Assembly (NCBI GenBank): GCA_002316585.1
Contig: DCDU01000058.1
Coordinates: 1 to 14,212 of the forward strand
Length of the DNA: 14,212 nucleotides
Reading direction: 5' to 3'
Source: Firmicutes bacterium UBA1047
GTDB lineage: Bacteria; Bacillota; Clostridia; Tissierellales; Sedimentibacteraceae
Of this stretch, positions 1-8,535 are shown one piece after another (position 1 is the stretch's first letter; every line of letters starts with the position of its first letter). The position numbers and the translations under genes are program-made. The notes below the pieces were generated by a model. It had not been told where the DNA came from and searched no databases. It was given only the letters and a program-made list of their open reading frames with translations.

Positions 1-111
1 GGTGAGGTTACAGGCAGTGTTCACGGCAACAACCGTGTAGGTACTTGTGCGATTACGGATATTACTGTATTCGGAAGAATTGCAGGCACTAATGCCGCAC
101 TTGGAAAATAG
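1..111 (+). CDS. Flavocytochrome c / fumarate reductase-like flavoprotein, C-terminal fragment
   Basis: Only the last 36 codons are in the window; the gene begins upstream. The peptide contains [10 protein letters not shown] followed by [14 protein letters not shown] and ends GK-stop. This matches the C-terminal FAD-contacting end of the FAD-binding-2 family (fumarate reductase flavoprotein, flavocytochrome c, urocanate reductase and relatives), where a G-x-VHG-x-NR-[LV]-G motif precedes an A-x-x-D-x-x-VFGRIAG helix. These enzymes usually reduce an alpha,beta-unsaturated acid with electrons from an attached FMN or haem domain. The usual GGNAL after NR-[LV] reads GTCAI here, so the exact substrate class cannot be stated. 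A hairpin at 213-250 lies downstream, before the convergent minus-strand gene. The family assignment is firm; the specific function is unknown. Confidence 0.85.
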   Translation, partial: GEVTGSVHGNNRVGTCAITDITVFGRIAGTNAALGK

Positions 112-212
112 TAATAAATAATAAATTTGTTTTTGATTTGACTTATTTTTACACACCGTATTTGATGTTTTTTATTGAAGGATAGTGTGATTGCAATTTG
201 AGTCTCCCCAAA

Positions 213-250
213 ATTAAAGGCAGTGCCTGTTATTTAGCCCTGCCTTTAGT
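213..250. terminator. Hairpin between convergent genes, probable bidirectional terminator
   Basis: The arms 213-223 (ATTAAAGGCAG) and 240-250 (CTGCCTTTAGT) pair over 11 positions with one G-T wobble, around a 16-base loop. The hairpin lies between the flavoprotein gene ending at 111 and the minus-strand gene ending at 313, as expected for a shared terminator. The tail is only moderately T-rich: CTTTAATTTT on the minus strand, and AGTAAAATC with no T-run on the plus strand. Termination is therefore better supported for the minus-strand transcript. The rest of 112-312 is AT-rich and shows no gene. Confidence 0.5.
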
Positions 251-312
251 AAAATCACTAAAAATTACAACGGTTTTTTTGTATTTAAGCAAAACTTGAA
301 ACGTTATATTTA

Positions 313-990
313 TCAGCAATTCGGATGCCAGTTTATTAGGTCATATGGAATCGTAAATTCAACTATGCCGGTAGAATATGGAGCAATATCATATTGTTGA
401 TAATAAATCGTTATTCCTGAGGGAGAAAGATAAAAACTGTTCTCATTAAAATTACTGATAATCAATTCTTTATAATCATCAAAATAAATGTCCTCTCTTT
501 GCTGTATAACTTCTGCCTGCCTTGTCATTTCATCAATCAACAGGCTCCTGTAATCCGTTCCCGGCTTAAAAAAGCTGCTGAGAGGCAAAATGGTTCCGTG
601 ACATAGTTCCCAAGTGTCTGAAGACCTTATTGTACTTCCGTGTGCTCCTCCCGTAAATTCATACCTGTCAAAATATAAGCTTAAGAAACAATTTTCATTA
701 TAAGTTATGGTATATTCCATATAAGCGCTGTAGCCGTGAAACGGATAATTATTGGCCTGTGATTCGTGGTATCCTTCAATAGCCTGATTGTATAAGTATT
801 TTGAATATCTGACAAAATCAATGATTTCCGTCTTAATTCGGTTGTTTATAAGGTTTTCCGCCCGTGGGTTATTTGTTAAACTAATCTTTGGATATTTTAT
901 TGAAAGCTCTAAAACTTCAATATTATTATAGTTAAATTTTTTTTTGTATTCATGCATGCTTATGTCAGCGTTATAGCAATATCTATTCAT
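313..990 (-). CDS. DUF3298/DUF4163 (RsiV/PdaC-like) domain protein without signal peptide
   Basis: This 225-residue protein is recognisable by two conserved blocks. A central F-TGGAHG motif matches the TGGAHG of RsiV/PdaC-type proteins. A C-terminal block, FYLSPSGITIYYQQYDIAPY followed shortly by VEFTIPYDL, is the DUF3298 signature. The N-terminal part (LELSIKYPKISL) resembles the first strand of the associated DUF4163. Relatives include the lysozyme-binding anti-sigma factor RsiV and the peptidoglycan deacetylase PdaC, where this module is extracellular. Here there is no signal peptide or transmembrane helix and no deacetylase domain, so the location and role are open. The start at 990 is chosen because AGGAGG (minus strand, 998-1003) sits seven bases ahead; a longer reading from 1059 adds 23 residues without a comparable site. 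It is transcribed divergently from addB. Confidence 0.8.
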   Translation of the reverse strand: MNRYCYNADISMHEYKKKFNYNNIEVLELSIKYPKISLTNNPRAENLINNRIKTEIIDFVRYSKYLYNQAIEGYHESQANNYPFHGYSAYMEYTITYNENCFLSLYFDRYEFTGGAHGSTIRSSDTWELCHGTILPLSSFFKPGTDYRSLLIDEMTRQAEVIQQREDIYFDDYKELIISNFNENSFYLSPSGITIYYQQYDIAPYSTGIVEFTIPYDLINWHPNC

Positions 991-997
991 ATACAAA

Positions 998-1003
998 CCT
1001 CCT
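998..1003 (-). promoter_or_regulatory. Ribosome binding site deciding the DUF3298 gene start
   Basis: On the minus strand this reads AGGAGG, seven bases before the ATG at 990. It favours the 225-residue product over the in-frame ATG at 1059. A TTGACA and a TATAAT also occur just upstream on this strand, but they are only three bases apart and cannot form a standard promoter. Confidence 0.75.
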
Positions 1004-1094
1004 GAATTATAATATGTCAAATTTACACAGTAGTTCATATATAAATTTTTTGGTTTCAATTATCTCACTATATCTGTCATAAATTATTGAATTA

Positions 1095-1123
1095 TTGCAA
1101 TAGCAGAAAAATTCCTGTATAAT
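1095..1123 (+). promoter_or_regulatory. Candidate sigma-A promoter for addBA
   Basis: TTGCAA (1095-1100, four of six to the -35 consensus) is followed by exactly 17 bases and a perfect TATAAT (1118-1123). Transcription would start near 1130, giving about 100 bases of leader before addB. It lies in the divergent region between addB and the minus-strand gene. It is a sequence match only. Confidence 0.6.
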
Positions 1124-1217
1124 TAAAGCAATTGATTATAGACACAATTTTTATAGAATGAAGGAGATATGGAAAAGGTAGTTTATTTTTTGTTGGAACA
1201 ATAAGTTTAACTATGGC

Positions 1218-1225
1218 AAAGGCGG
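1218..1225 (+). promoter_or_regulatory. Ribosome binding site deciding the addB start
   Basis: AAAGGCGG differs at one position from AAAGGAGG and lies five bases before the ATG at 1231. The earlier in-frame ATG at 1213 has only a distant GGAA. AddB proteins also normally begin within a few residues of the Walker A strand, which agrees with a start at 1231. Confidence 0.6.
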
Positions 1226-1230
1226 TACTT

Positions 1231-4200
1231 ATGGGTGTTAAAATAATTGCAGGGAGAGCGAATACAGGTAAATCATCATATATTTATGATGAAATCAAGA
1301 ATTCTGCTAAAGAAACCAAGGGAAATTTAATATTAATTGTACCTGAGCTTATGACCTATCAGGCTGAATGTGATATTATCGAAAGGTTTGATTTAGCCGG
1401 CATTATGAATGTTGAAATATTAAGCTTTAAAAGGCTTGAGGACAAGGTGCTGGAGGAAGTGGGAGGTCTGAAGGTACAGGATATAAGCATATTCGGGAAA
1501 ATCATGCTCTTAAAACAAATATTTGAAGAAAATAAGGACAAACTTAGGATTTTCGGCAATTCATATAAACAAAGCGGGTTTCTTAAAGAATTTGAAGAAT
1601 TAGTAGCCGAATTTAAGCAAAATTTAGTTGACAGCAATTCCCTGAAACAGGCAGCTTTGGATGTTGATGATGAACTTTTAATGCGTAAATTATCCGATAT
1701 TGAATTAATTTATAGTAAATTTAACGAAAGAACTTCAAATAAATATTTTGATGAAGAAGATAAAACTGACTTATTTATATCTTTAATAAAAGAATCGGCA
1801 TATATAAGAAACTCTAAAATTTGGATTGACGGCTTTGAAAGCTTTAACCGTCAAAGACTGAATTTGCTGAAAAATCTTTGCGACTGTTCAAAGCAGGTGA
1901 CTGTTTCATTGAATACGGATTCTTCTTATTTGGACAGCTTAGAGGAAAATGATGACTGGGAAGCATTTAAAATTATATATGATACATATGCGGCTTTAGA
2001 AAAAACCTTAGACAGTGATATTGAAATAATATCTGTTAAGGGCAACAAATCATTAACTCCTGAAATAAAAGCAATAGAAAAAAATATGTTTTGTTTAAAT
2101 ACTGAAAAAATTGAAAGCGATACTGATAAAATAAATATTTATTCTTCCTTAAATCCATATACGGAAACTCAAAAAACAGCAGCTAAAATAATATCCCTGG
2201 TGCGGGACAGGGGCTACAGATGGAGAGAAATAAAGGTTGCCGTAGGGAATATGGATATTTATGAAACAAATGTTAAAAGAATATTTGCTCAATATGAAAT
2301 ACCTTGCTTCTTGGATGTAAAAAGAGATATTTTAAATAATCCTTTAACCAAGTATATTCTCTCTGTTCTTGATATGTTTATTTGGAGATTTAAGCATGAC
2401 AATGTTTTTGAATACTTAAAGACAGGATTTTCTCCTTTGAAAATTAATCAAGTTAATTATTTGGAGAATTACGCTTTGCAGTATGGCATTGAGGGAGAAA
2501 AGTGGTTTAGGGAATTTAAACCCTTTGATGTGGATAAGAAAGACAATGACATGGAAGAATGCCGAAAGCTGTTTGCTGATGATTTTAAAGCTGAAAGAGA
2601 TGAAATTAAAATCTTTAAAACTGTCAATGAATTCACAAAACTTATGTTTAGGTATCTGGAGAAACATAAGGTAAAAGAAGAAATGGAGAAGGCAGTCAAA
2701 GGATTTAATGCCTGCGGTAAATTTGAGGAAGCCAGCGAATATTCACAGTGCTGGAATTATGTGATGGACATTTTTGAACAGCTGCTATTGGTTGGGCAAG
2801 ATACGGAAATTTCTTTGGAAGAGTACAGAAAAATGCTGGAAGCAGGACTCAGCGAGGTTGAAGTAAGCATAATTCCGCCGTCAATAGATAAGGTCGAAGT
2901 GGGAGCAATTGACAGAATTGCTGTTACCAAGCCAAGGGCATTATTTATATTAGGAGGAAATGACAGCAACTTAGACGCTAAAAATACGGAGAAGGGATTG
3001 CTCTTAAACGAAGAAAGAGATATTCTTCTTGAAAACAATATAAAGCTCACTAAGGGGGCGGATTATGACACTTTTAAAGAAAAACACATGCTTTACAAGG
3101 TATTTTCAAGCCCTGCGGAAATATTAACAATAAGCTATCCGTTAGGGTTGGCTACTGGTGAAAGCTTGCAGCCATCCTTATACATTGACACAATAAAGAA
3201 AATTTTCACTAACGTTAAGGAGGGCTCCGATTTAAGCGGCTCTGATGAATTGGAGTCAGTGTCAAATTACAGTGGAACATATGATTACTTTGTTGAAAAC
3301 ATGAGAAATTTCATAGATGGATATGATATAGATGACATTTGGAAGGATGTCTATTCTTGGTATGAAAAAGAAGACACAGTGAATTTTGATATTATAGACA
3401 GAGCTTTAAAATATAAAAATTCCATGAATTCACTAAATTCGGATATTGTTAAAAGAATATACGAAAATAATATGACTATGACGGTTTCAAAGCTTGAAAG
3501 CTATGCAGAGTGTCAGTTTAAATATTTTATGGAAAATGTATTAAGACCAAGACCAAGAATTATTCAGAAAATTGAATTTTATGATCTTGGGAACATATAT
3601 CACACTGTTGTTGAAAGATTTATCAATAAAATAAATGAAGAACATAAGGATATAAGCATAATAGCAAGGGATGAAGCCGAAAAGGAAGCTGCCGCAATAA
3701 CGGATGAGGTTTTAACGGAGCAGGCTGATAAGATTACGGCAATCGAAGCAAATCAAAGAAACAGGTATATGAAAGAAAAAATAAAAAGGGTCATGAAAAG
3801 AACATGCTGGACAATAGTGCGGCAATTAATGTCCGGCGGCTTCAGACCTAAGTATACTGAGCTTCAAATTGATTTAGTGGATAAAAATGATGAAAAGGCA
3901 CAAAAGGGAATTTATTTATCACCTATTGAAATACCTGTAGAAACGGATAAAATAAAAGAAGTATTGAAGCTTAGAGGAAAAATAGACAGAGTTGATGTTT
4001 TTGAAAACAACGATAAATTATATATTAATATAATCGATTATAAATCATCCCCAAATGATATTGATTTGGATGATGCATCAGAAGGACTTCAGGTTCAGCT
4101 GATTGTTTATTTAAAAGCTTTAATAGACAACGGACGGGAGTTGTTCGGGAAAAAACCTAATGTAGGCGGGTTGTTTTATTATTATATAAATGACCCTGTA

Positions 4201-4650
4201 TATAAGGACGACAACAGGGAAAAAGACCCGGAGGAAGAAATATTCAGGAGCTTAAAGCTTAAAGGCTATGTTTTAAGAGATAAAGAAGTTGTAAAGTTTA
4301 TGGATAAAAATATAGGAAATACATCAAGCGTAATACCTGCGGCTCTTAAAAGCAACGGAGAATTTTATGAAAACAGAACCAAAGCTTTAACGGAAGAGTC
4401 CTTTAATAATTTAATAGAATTTGTTTATAAAAAATGTGCGGATATGACAAAGAGTATTTTAGAAGGAAATATTAATATTGATCCGTTCAAAAAATCCGAC
4501 GGAACAACACCTTGCAAGTATTGTGAATACATAGGTATTTGTCAGTTTGACAAGTCCTTGGGAAATTCATTTCGTTTAATCGGCAAAATGGACAAGGATG
4601 ATATTATAAAACCGGCAAAGGGAGGGGGCGGCTCAAATGGATTGGACTAA
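1231..4650 (+). CDS. addB: ATP-dependent helicase/deoxyribonuclease subunit B
   Basis: AddB pairs with AddA to resect double-strand DNA ends and prepare them for RecA; it recognises Chi and carries the nuclease for one strand. From the start at 1231 it is 1139 residues, normal for Firmicutes AddB (about 1150). A Walker A motif, GRANTGKS, lies at residues 8-15. The C-terminal RecB-type nuclease domain shows LRGKIDR with D919 and IIDYKSS with D936 and K938. Four cysteines, C761, C1095, C1098 and C1104 (final part C-x2-C-x5-C), match the spacing of the AddB iron-sulfur cluster, which staples the nuclease domain. The middle lacks a full set of helicase motifs, as expected of this inactivated-helicase subunit. 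The gene overlaps addA by 14 bases, indicating translational coupling. An in-frame ATG at 1213 would add six residues (MAKAVL). Confidence 0.96.
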   Translation: MGVKIIAGRANTGKSSYIYDEIKNSAKETKGNLILIVPELMTYQAECDIIERFDLAGIMNVEILSFKRLEDKVLEEVGGLKVQDISIFGKIMLLKQIFEENKDKLRIFGNSYKQSGFLKEFEELVAEFKQNLVDSNSLKQAALDVDDELLMRKLSDIELIYSKFNERTSNKYFDEEDKTDLFISLIKESAYIRNSKIWIDGFESFNRQRLNLLKNLCDCSKQVTVSLNTDSSYLDSLEENDDWEAFKIIYDTYAALEKTLDSDIEIISVKGNKSLTPEIKAIEKNMFCLNTEKIESDTDKINIYSSLNPYTETQKTAAKIISLVRDRGYRWREIKVAVGNMDIYETNVKRIFAQYEIPCFLDVKRDILNNPLTKYILSVLDMFIWRFKHDNVFEYLKTGFSPLKINQVNYLENYALQYGIEGEKWFREFKPFDVDKKDNDMEECRKLFADDFKAERDEIKIFKTVNEFTKLMFRYLEKHKVKEEMEKAVKGFNACGKFEEASEYSQCWNYVMDIFEQLLLVGQDTEISLEEYRKMLEAGLSEVEVSIIPPSIDKVEVGAIDRIAVTKPRALFILGGNDSNLDAKNTEKGLLLNEERDILLENNIKLTKGADYDTFKEKHMLYKVFSSPAEILTISYPLGLATGESLQPSLYIDTIKKIFTNVKEGSDLSGSDELESVSNYSGTYDYFVENMRNFIDGYDIDDIWKDVYSWYEKEDTVNFDIIDRALKYKNSMNSLNSDIVKRIYENNMTMTVSKLESYAECQFKYFMENVLRPRPRIIQKIEFYDLGNIYHTVVERFINKINEEHKDISIIARDEAEKEAAAITDEVLTEQADKITAIEANQRNRYMKEKIKRVMKRTCWTIVRQLMSGGFRPKYTELQIDLVDKNDEKAQKGIYLSPIEIPVETDKIKEVLKLRGKIDRVDVFENNDKLYINIIDYKSSPNDIDLDDASEGLQVQLIVYLKALIDNGRELFGKKPNVGGLFYYYINDPVYKDDNREKDPEEEIFRSLKLKGYVLRDKEVVKFMDKNIGNTSSVIPAALKSNGEFYENRTKALTEESFNNLIEFVYKKCADMTKSILEGNINIDPFKKSDGTTPCKYCEYIGICQFDKSLGNSFRLIGKMDKDDIIKPAKGGGGSNGLD

Positions 4651-7600
4651 AGAACAAAAGCGTATAATTGATTTGAAAAATTATAATATATTAGTTTCTG
4701 CGGCAGCCGGCTCCGGAAAAACTGCGGTGATGGTAGAGAGGATAATCACTCTCGTAAAAAACGGTGAAAACATAGACAAGTTCTTGGTAGTGACATTTAC
4801 CAAGGCTGCTGCTGCCGGAATGAAGCAGAAAATACAAAAATCATTGATTAAAGCAGTGCAAAATAAAGAAGGAAATGTTAAACATTTAAGAAAACAATTA
4901 TCACTTCTGAACAGGTCTATGATTACAACGATAGACTCATTTTGCATGGATGTTGTAAAGAAAAATTTTCATTTAACCGATGTTGACCCTAATTTCAGGG
5001 TCGGTGACAAAAGCGAATTAAGCATACTTTTGCAGGATTCCGTAGATGAAGCCTTAGAAGAGGAATACAGCTCAATAAATGACAATGAAAATTTCAGAAA
5101 ATTAGTTGAAGGTTTTACCGGCAACAGAGGAGACGATGAGCTAAGCGAAATAATTCAAAATGCATATAAATTCATATTAAGCTTCCCTGATCCTTTCGCA
5201 TGGCTCGGTGACAGTGTTGACATGCTTAATGTAACAGGTGAAGATTTGAAAAACTCCAATTGGTTTTCGGAAATTAAAAGCCATATTATGCTTCTTTTGG
5301 ATGGCGCAAAAGGTTATATAAATACAGCGGTTGAAATTTGCAGGGAGTCTGACGGTCCGTCTCTTTATTTAGATACTTTGGAAAAAGACATGGCATTGGT
5401 AGACAACCTTATAAATCTTATCAATTCCGACATGGAAAAGTTTATGAGAGCATTAAAGGCTTTCAAAGCACCAAGAGCCGATACTTTTAAGGAAGAAGAA
5501 TATCCTGATGTTGATTTGGAAAAACAAATTGAAGTAAGCGGTTCTAAAAACAATAACAGTTTGAGAGCAAACTACAAAAATATTATTGCTTCTATTAAGA
5601 AGCTGTTGCCATATGATTTGGAGTATGAAAAATATGCCGATGAAATAAACGAAATGCAGGGTCCGATTGCTTCCTTAAAGACGCTGATAGAAAAAACAGA
5701 CAAAAATTATAAGAAGAAAAAGAAAGAAAAGTCAATAGTTGATTTTAACGATTTAGAGCATTATGCATTAAATATATTAAGGACAAAAAATGACAAGGGA
5801 GAATATGAACCTTCGGAGGCTGCCGAATATTACAGGAAAAAGTTTAATTATATTTTTATCGATGAATATCAGGATTCAAACAGTTTGCAGGAAGCAATAA
5901 TAGAGCAGATTAAAAGAGAAAACAATTTGTTTATGGTAGGCGATGTTAAGCAGAGCATATACAGGTTCAGGTTGGCAGACCCAAGCATATTCAACAACAA
6001 GTATTCTTCCTATACAATGGACGGAGAAGAATTAAGTGATGATGCTACAGATGTAGCAATTAATTTAAATAAGAATTTCAGAAGCAGGGACGAAGTTTTA
6101 ACGGCAACGAATTTTGTGTTTAAAAATATAATGACTGAGGAATTAGGCGAAGTAGAGTATGATGAGAAGGCTGCTTTAAATACCGGAAGTGAGTTCTCGG
6201 TTAATACTCCTGTTGAACTGCATATTATTGATAAAAATGCTGCCTGTGACGAAGACGGCCAAGACCAAAATACCGATAACCAAGATGAAAGCAATGGAGA
6301 TACAGATGTAAAAAGTCTGATAGATCTTGAGATTGAATCCATGGAAACGGCAGAATTAGAAGCTTTGTTTGCCGTCAAAAGAATCAGGGAGCTGATGAAG
6401 GAAGAAATATGCATTGCGGGAAAGACAGAAGAGGGCGAGAAGAAAACTAGAAAAACAGAATATAAAGATATTGTGATTCTTTTAAGGTCGGTTGCAGGCT
6501 GGGCAGGCATATTTGAGGAAAGGTTCAGCAAGGAAGATATTCCTTTTTACTATGATGGAGGTAAGGGATATTATGAAGCATTGGAGGTAAAGGTTGTTGT
6601 CAACTTGCTGAAATTAATTGATAACATAAGGCAGGATATACCTTTATTAAGTGTTATGCGCTCTCCCATAGGCAAATTTACAACAGAAGAACTATTGGAA
6701 ATCAGACTTAAATTTACTAAGGAAAGGCATTTTATAAGCGCTCTTAACAAATATATTAAGCTTGGAAGAGATAATCAGGAGTTTTCTCAAGAGTTGGTAA
6801 ATAAGTTAATTAGCTTTACCGAAAATATATTTGATTGGTCTTACAGAAGCAGATATTCCCGTTTAAATGATTTAATATGGAATATATTGATGGAAACAAA
6901 ATACTATAATTTTGCCGGAGCTCTTCCGAACGGAAAAACGAGGCAGGCAAATTTAAGGATGCTAACTGACCTTGCTTATGATTTTGAAAAAACATCAATG
7001 AGAGGTTTGTTTAAATTTTTGAGATATATAGAAAAAATAGATAAAGGTTCTGATGACAGGGGACAGGCAAAAACATTGGGAGAAAATGACAATGTGGTCA
7101 GACTTATGTCTATTCATAAGTCTAAAGGTTTGGAGTTTCCGGTTGTTATTTTGTGCGGTCTTAACAAGCAGTTTAATCTGCAGGATACAAGAAACAAAAT
7201 ATTAATGCACAAGGATTACGGTATAGCGCCAAAATTTGTAAGTGTTGACAAAAGAACCGAAAAAGAAACCTTGGCAAGAGATGCCATAAGAATGAAAATA
7301 AAAAAAGAAAATATTTCTGAAGAAATGAGAGTTTTGTATGTTGCAATGACAAGAGCCGTAGACAGATTAATCATGGCGGGCACTGTAAGCAAATTAGAGC
7401 AGAAGGAAAGAAATTGGAGAAGAGGTCATTCCAAATATTTCGTTTACAGGGGCATTTCTTATATGGATTGGATTTGCGGCTGTTTGTTTGACAAGGTGAA
7501 TTTTCAAGATTTTAATGAAATAATTGCAAAAGGCCGGTGGAAAGACTGGAATTTAAAAATGATAACACGTTCGGATTTAAGTTTAAACGTGAATGAGGAA

Positions 7601-8401
7601 ATTAATTTGTGGGAAAGCCGTATTGCTGTGATGAATACATTTAAGACTGAAGAAAACAGCCCTCATTATGAGGAAATAGGCAGGCGCTTAAGCTTTAAAT
7701 ATCCATATATGACCTCGGTAAATGTACCTACAAAGCTTTCGGTAACAGAGCTTAAAAACCTTGAGGATAAAGAGTTTACGAAGTTAAGATATAAAATTCC
7801 AACATTGGTTGATGCATTTCAATACAATGAAGAAGCTGATAAATTTATACTGGACAAAAAAATTACAGGTTCGGAGATAGGAACACTGCTGCATTTTGTA
7901 ATGGAGCATTTGAATTTAAAGGAAGATTTAAAGAAAGACAGCATAATAAATACTATAAAACAAATGGAGGATAAAAAATTGCTTACCGAATCGGAAGCAA
8001 AAATAGCCGTAAACACATATTCCGAAAAAATCGAAGGATTTTTTCAAAGTAACATAGGAAAAAGAATCATCAATTCTCCGGAGGTTTACAGAGAAGCGCC
8101 TTTTGTATTCAGAAAGAAGGCTGCGGAAGTGCTGAACAGTTTAAACGATTATGATTTAATACTTGTTCAGGGTATAATCGACTGTTACTTTATTGAGAAC
8201 AATGAAGCTGTGATTGTAGATTACAAAACCGACAAGATTGACGAAACAAAAGACATAACTCCTCAAATCAACAAGCTGGAAAGAGAATACAATGACCAGA
8301 TTGCGTTGTACAAAGAAGCAGTAGAAAAAATTACCGGTAAAAAAGTCAAAGAATGCTATTTATACCTATTTTCAATCGGCAAAGAAGTCTTAGCTGAGTA
8401 A
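4637..8401 (+). CDS. addA: ATP-dependent helicase/nuclease subunit A
   Basis: AddA is the UvrD/RecB-type 3'-5' helicase plus nuclease subunit of AddAB. The 1254 residues are close to the B. subtilis length (1232). Helicase motifs in order: Walker A SAAAGSGKTA (21-30), Walker B IDEYQDSN with D409/E410, GDVKQSIYRFR (435-445), SIHKSKGLEF (825-834) and VLYVAMTRA (899-907). The C-terminal RecB-family nuclease shows IGTLLH with H1086, QGIIDC with D1182, and VDYKTDK with D1195 and K1197, so both activities appear intact. A ribosome binding site, AGGGAGGGGG, lies inside the end of addB, and the start codon overlaps addB by 14 bases. An acidic, Asn/Gln-rich stretch at residues 537-557 looks like a flexible insertion between helicase segments. 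No clear terminator follows in 8402-8535. Confidence 0.97.
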   Translation: MDWTKEQKRIIDLKNYNILVSAAAGSGKTAVMVERIITLVKNGENIDKFLVVTFTKAAAAGMKQKIQKSLIKAVQNKEGNVKHLRKQLSLLNRSMITTIDSFCMDVVKKNFHLTDVDPNFRVGDKSELSILLQDSVDEALEEEYSSINDNENFRKLVEGFTGNRGDDELSEIIQNAYKFILSFPDPFAWLGDSVDMLNVTGEDLKNSNWFSEIKSHIMLLLDGAKGYINTAVEICRESDGPSLYLDTLEKDMALVDNLINLINSDMEKFMRALKAFKAPRADTFKEEEYPDVDLEKQIEVSGSKNNNSLRANYKNIIASIKKLLPYDLEYEKYADEINEMQGPIASLKTLIEKTDKNYKKKKKEKSIVDFNDLEHYALNILRTKNDKGEYEPSEAAEYYRKKFNYIFIDEYQDSNSLQEAIIEQIKRENNLFMVGDVKQSIYRFRLADPSIFNNKYSSYTMDGEELSDDATDVAINLNKNFRSRDEVLTATNFVFKNIMTEELGEVEYDEKAALNTGSEFSVNTPVELHIIDKNAACDEDGQDQNTDNQDESNGDTDVKSLIDLEIESMETAELEALFAVKRIRELMKEEICIAGKTEEGEKKTRKTEYKDIVILLRSVAGWAGIFEERFSKEDIPFYYDGGKGYYEALEVKVVVNLLKLIDNIRQDIPLLSVMRSPIGKFTTEELLEIRLKFTKERHFISALNKYIKLGRDNQEFSQELVNKLISFTENIFDWSYRSRYSRLNDLIWNILMETKYYNFAGALPNGKTRQANLRMLTDLAYDFEKTSMRGLFKFLRYIEKIDKGSDDRGQAKTLGENDNVVRLMSIHKSKGLEFPVVILCGLNKQFNLQDTRNKILMHKDYGIAPKFVSVDKRTEKETLARDAIRMKIKKENISEEMRVLYVAMTRAVDRLIMAGTVSKLEQKERNWRRGHSKYFVYRGISYMDWICGCLFDKVNFQDFNEIIAKGRWKDWNLKMITRSDLSLNVNEEINLWESRIAVMNTFKTEENSPHYEEIGRRLSFKYPYMTSVNVPTKLSVTELKNLEDKEFTKLRYKIPTLVDAFQYNEEADKFILDKKITGSEIGTLLHFVMEHLNLKEDLKKDSIINTIKQMEDKKLLTESEAKIAVNTYSEKIEGFFQSNIGKRIINSPEVYREAPFVFRKKAAEVLNSLNDYDLILVQGIIDCYFIENNEAVIVDYKTDKIDETKDITPQINKLEREYNDQIALYKEAVEKITGKKVKECYLYLFSIGKEVLAE

Positions 8402-8535
8402 GACAGGTCATGATAAAAGTTTATTTATTTTTAAGAATTAGATGGTATATTAATCGTAACATAACCTAATAATGAAACAAAATGTGTATTGAATTATTGA
8501 ATTAACTTTATAACAAAAGAATAGGAAGTATATTT

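Noticed and set aside
1008..1019. TTGACA and TATAAT on the minus strand ahead of the DUF3298 gene
   Set aside because: The two boxes are three bases apart and the TATAAT nearly touches the ribosome binding site, so they cannot act together as a standard promoter.
6010..6531. 173-residue minus-strand ORF inside addA
   Set aside because: It is rich in Ser, Leu and Phe as expected of an antisense shadow, shows no recognisable domain, and lies entirely over intact AddA coding sequence.
8402..8535. Search for a terminator or promoter between addA and the glycosyltransferase gene
   Set aside because: No hairpin with a T-run and no well-spaced promoter boxes were found; TTGAAT (8489-8494) and TATAAC (8509-8514) are only 14 bases apart. 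Read-through from addA remains possible.
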